Shown in pieces: positions 63,886-64,000 of a stretch of DNA of 64,000 nt. Every line of letters starts with the position of its first letter. Position 1 is the first letter of the stretch. The stretch is from positions 121,001 through 185,000 of the forward strand of contig CAJNDS010002212.1 in assembly GCA_905221605.1 (NCBI GenBank), given 5' to 3'. A program made the translations under genes and the position numbers. This DNA is from Symbiodinium natans. Lineage: Eukaryota; Sar; Dinophyceae; Suessiales; Symbiodiniaceae. Below the pieces are notes generated by a model, which was not told the DNA's origin, searched no databases, and saw nothing but the letters and a program-made list of their open reading frames with translations.

Positions 63886-64000
63886 GTAATAACTGCAGCG
63901 TCGAGTCCGGCGAGATGCCTTAGCGGCTTGGCGTGCAAGGCATGGCGAGCGGCCGACAACTCCGTCAGATTTTGGTGAGGCGCCGTGGCCGCTGGCTGGG

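Noticed and set aside
1-64000. CRISPR array, tRNA, rRNA, snRNA or spliced-leader relic
   Set aside because: Repeats have no spacer pattern, and no cloverleaf, conserved rRNA stretch or recognisable leader relic was seen; small RNA genes could be missed by eye.

Overview
The window looks like nuclear DNA of a dinoflagellate alga. The evidence is: (i) plant/dinoflagellate-type telomere repeats (TTTAGGG/CCCTAAA) scattered in both orientations over the whole 64 kb; (ii) genes broken into many tiny exons whose introns mostly begin GC or GA instead of GT and end AG, usually AG|G, a known dinoflagellate habit; (iii) a nucleus-encoded plastid protein with the tripartite leader (signal peptide, FVAP-like motif, lumen signal) typical of peridinin plastids; (iv) dense short inverted-repeat elements of the introner/MITE kind, already reported from dinoflagellates; (v) every gene I can tie to a family is on the minus strand, as expected for unidirectional dinoflagellate gene blocks. 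No rRNA, tRNA, CRISPR or bacterial-style operon was seen.

Layout, all genes minus strand: 0.35-0.93 kb 3' end of an unrecognised gene; 1-16 kb mostly telomere-like tracts, foldback elements and AT microsatellites with only weak coding signals; 17-20.5 kb a charged, coiled-coil-rich gene ending in an SH3-like module; 21.5-23.7 kb a PH + EDR2-type (DUF1336) protein; 24.9-25.3 kb a C-terminal PH domain; 26.2-26.7 and 27.9-28.6 kb two related EF-hand-like exon sets; 30.0-30.8 kb an unrecognised gene; 32.3-33.1 kb a SAP-domain gene; 33.6-34.2 kb a single-exon thylakoid-lumen protein; 35.8-37.4 kb unassigned exons; 39.1-52.6 kb a DExH-box RNA helicase whose exons I could join in frame from the Walker A motif through the HA2 region, except across one 8.2-kb intron filled by a GC-rich tandem array; 53.2-54.8 kb further exons, possibly its N-terminal part; 59.4-61.6 kb a multipass membrane protein; 62-64 kb GC-rich sequence with a reverse-transcriptase scrap.

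The most interesting system is how introns are built. Several 80-180-bp foldback families sit exactly at introns, with splice sites at or within a few bases of their termini, and some show 4-bp or 7/8-bp target-site duplications. Separately, CCCTAAA tracts make up much or nearly all of several introns: a 45-bp intron at 30140-30184 that is almost pure telomere repeat, and a 118-bp intron at 54593-54710 flanked by a 24-bp duplication of exon sequence. Some telomere tracts interrupt the foldback elements themselves, again flanked by short duplications. All exon calls come from reading frames and family motifs read by eye; transcript data would settle them.
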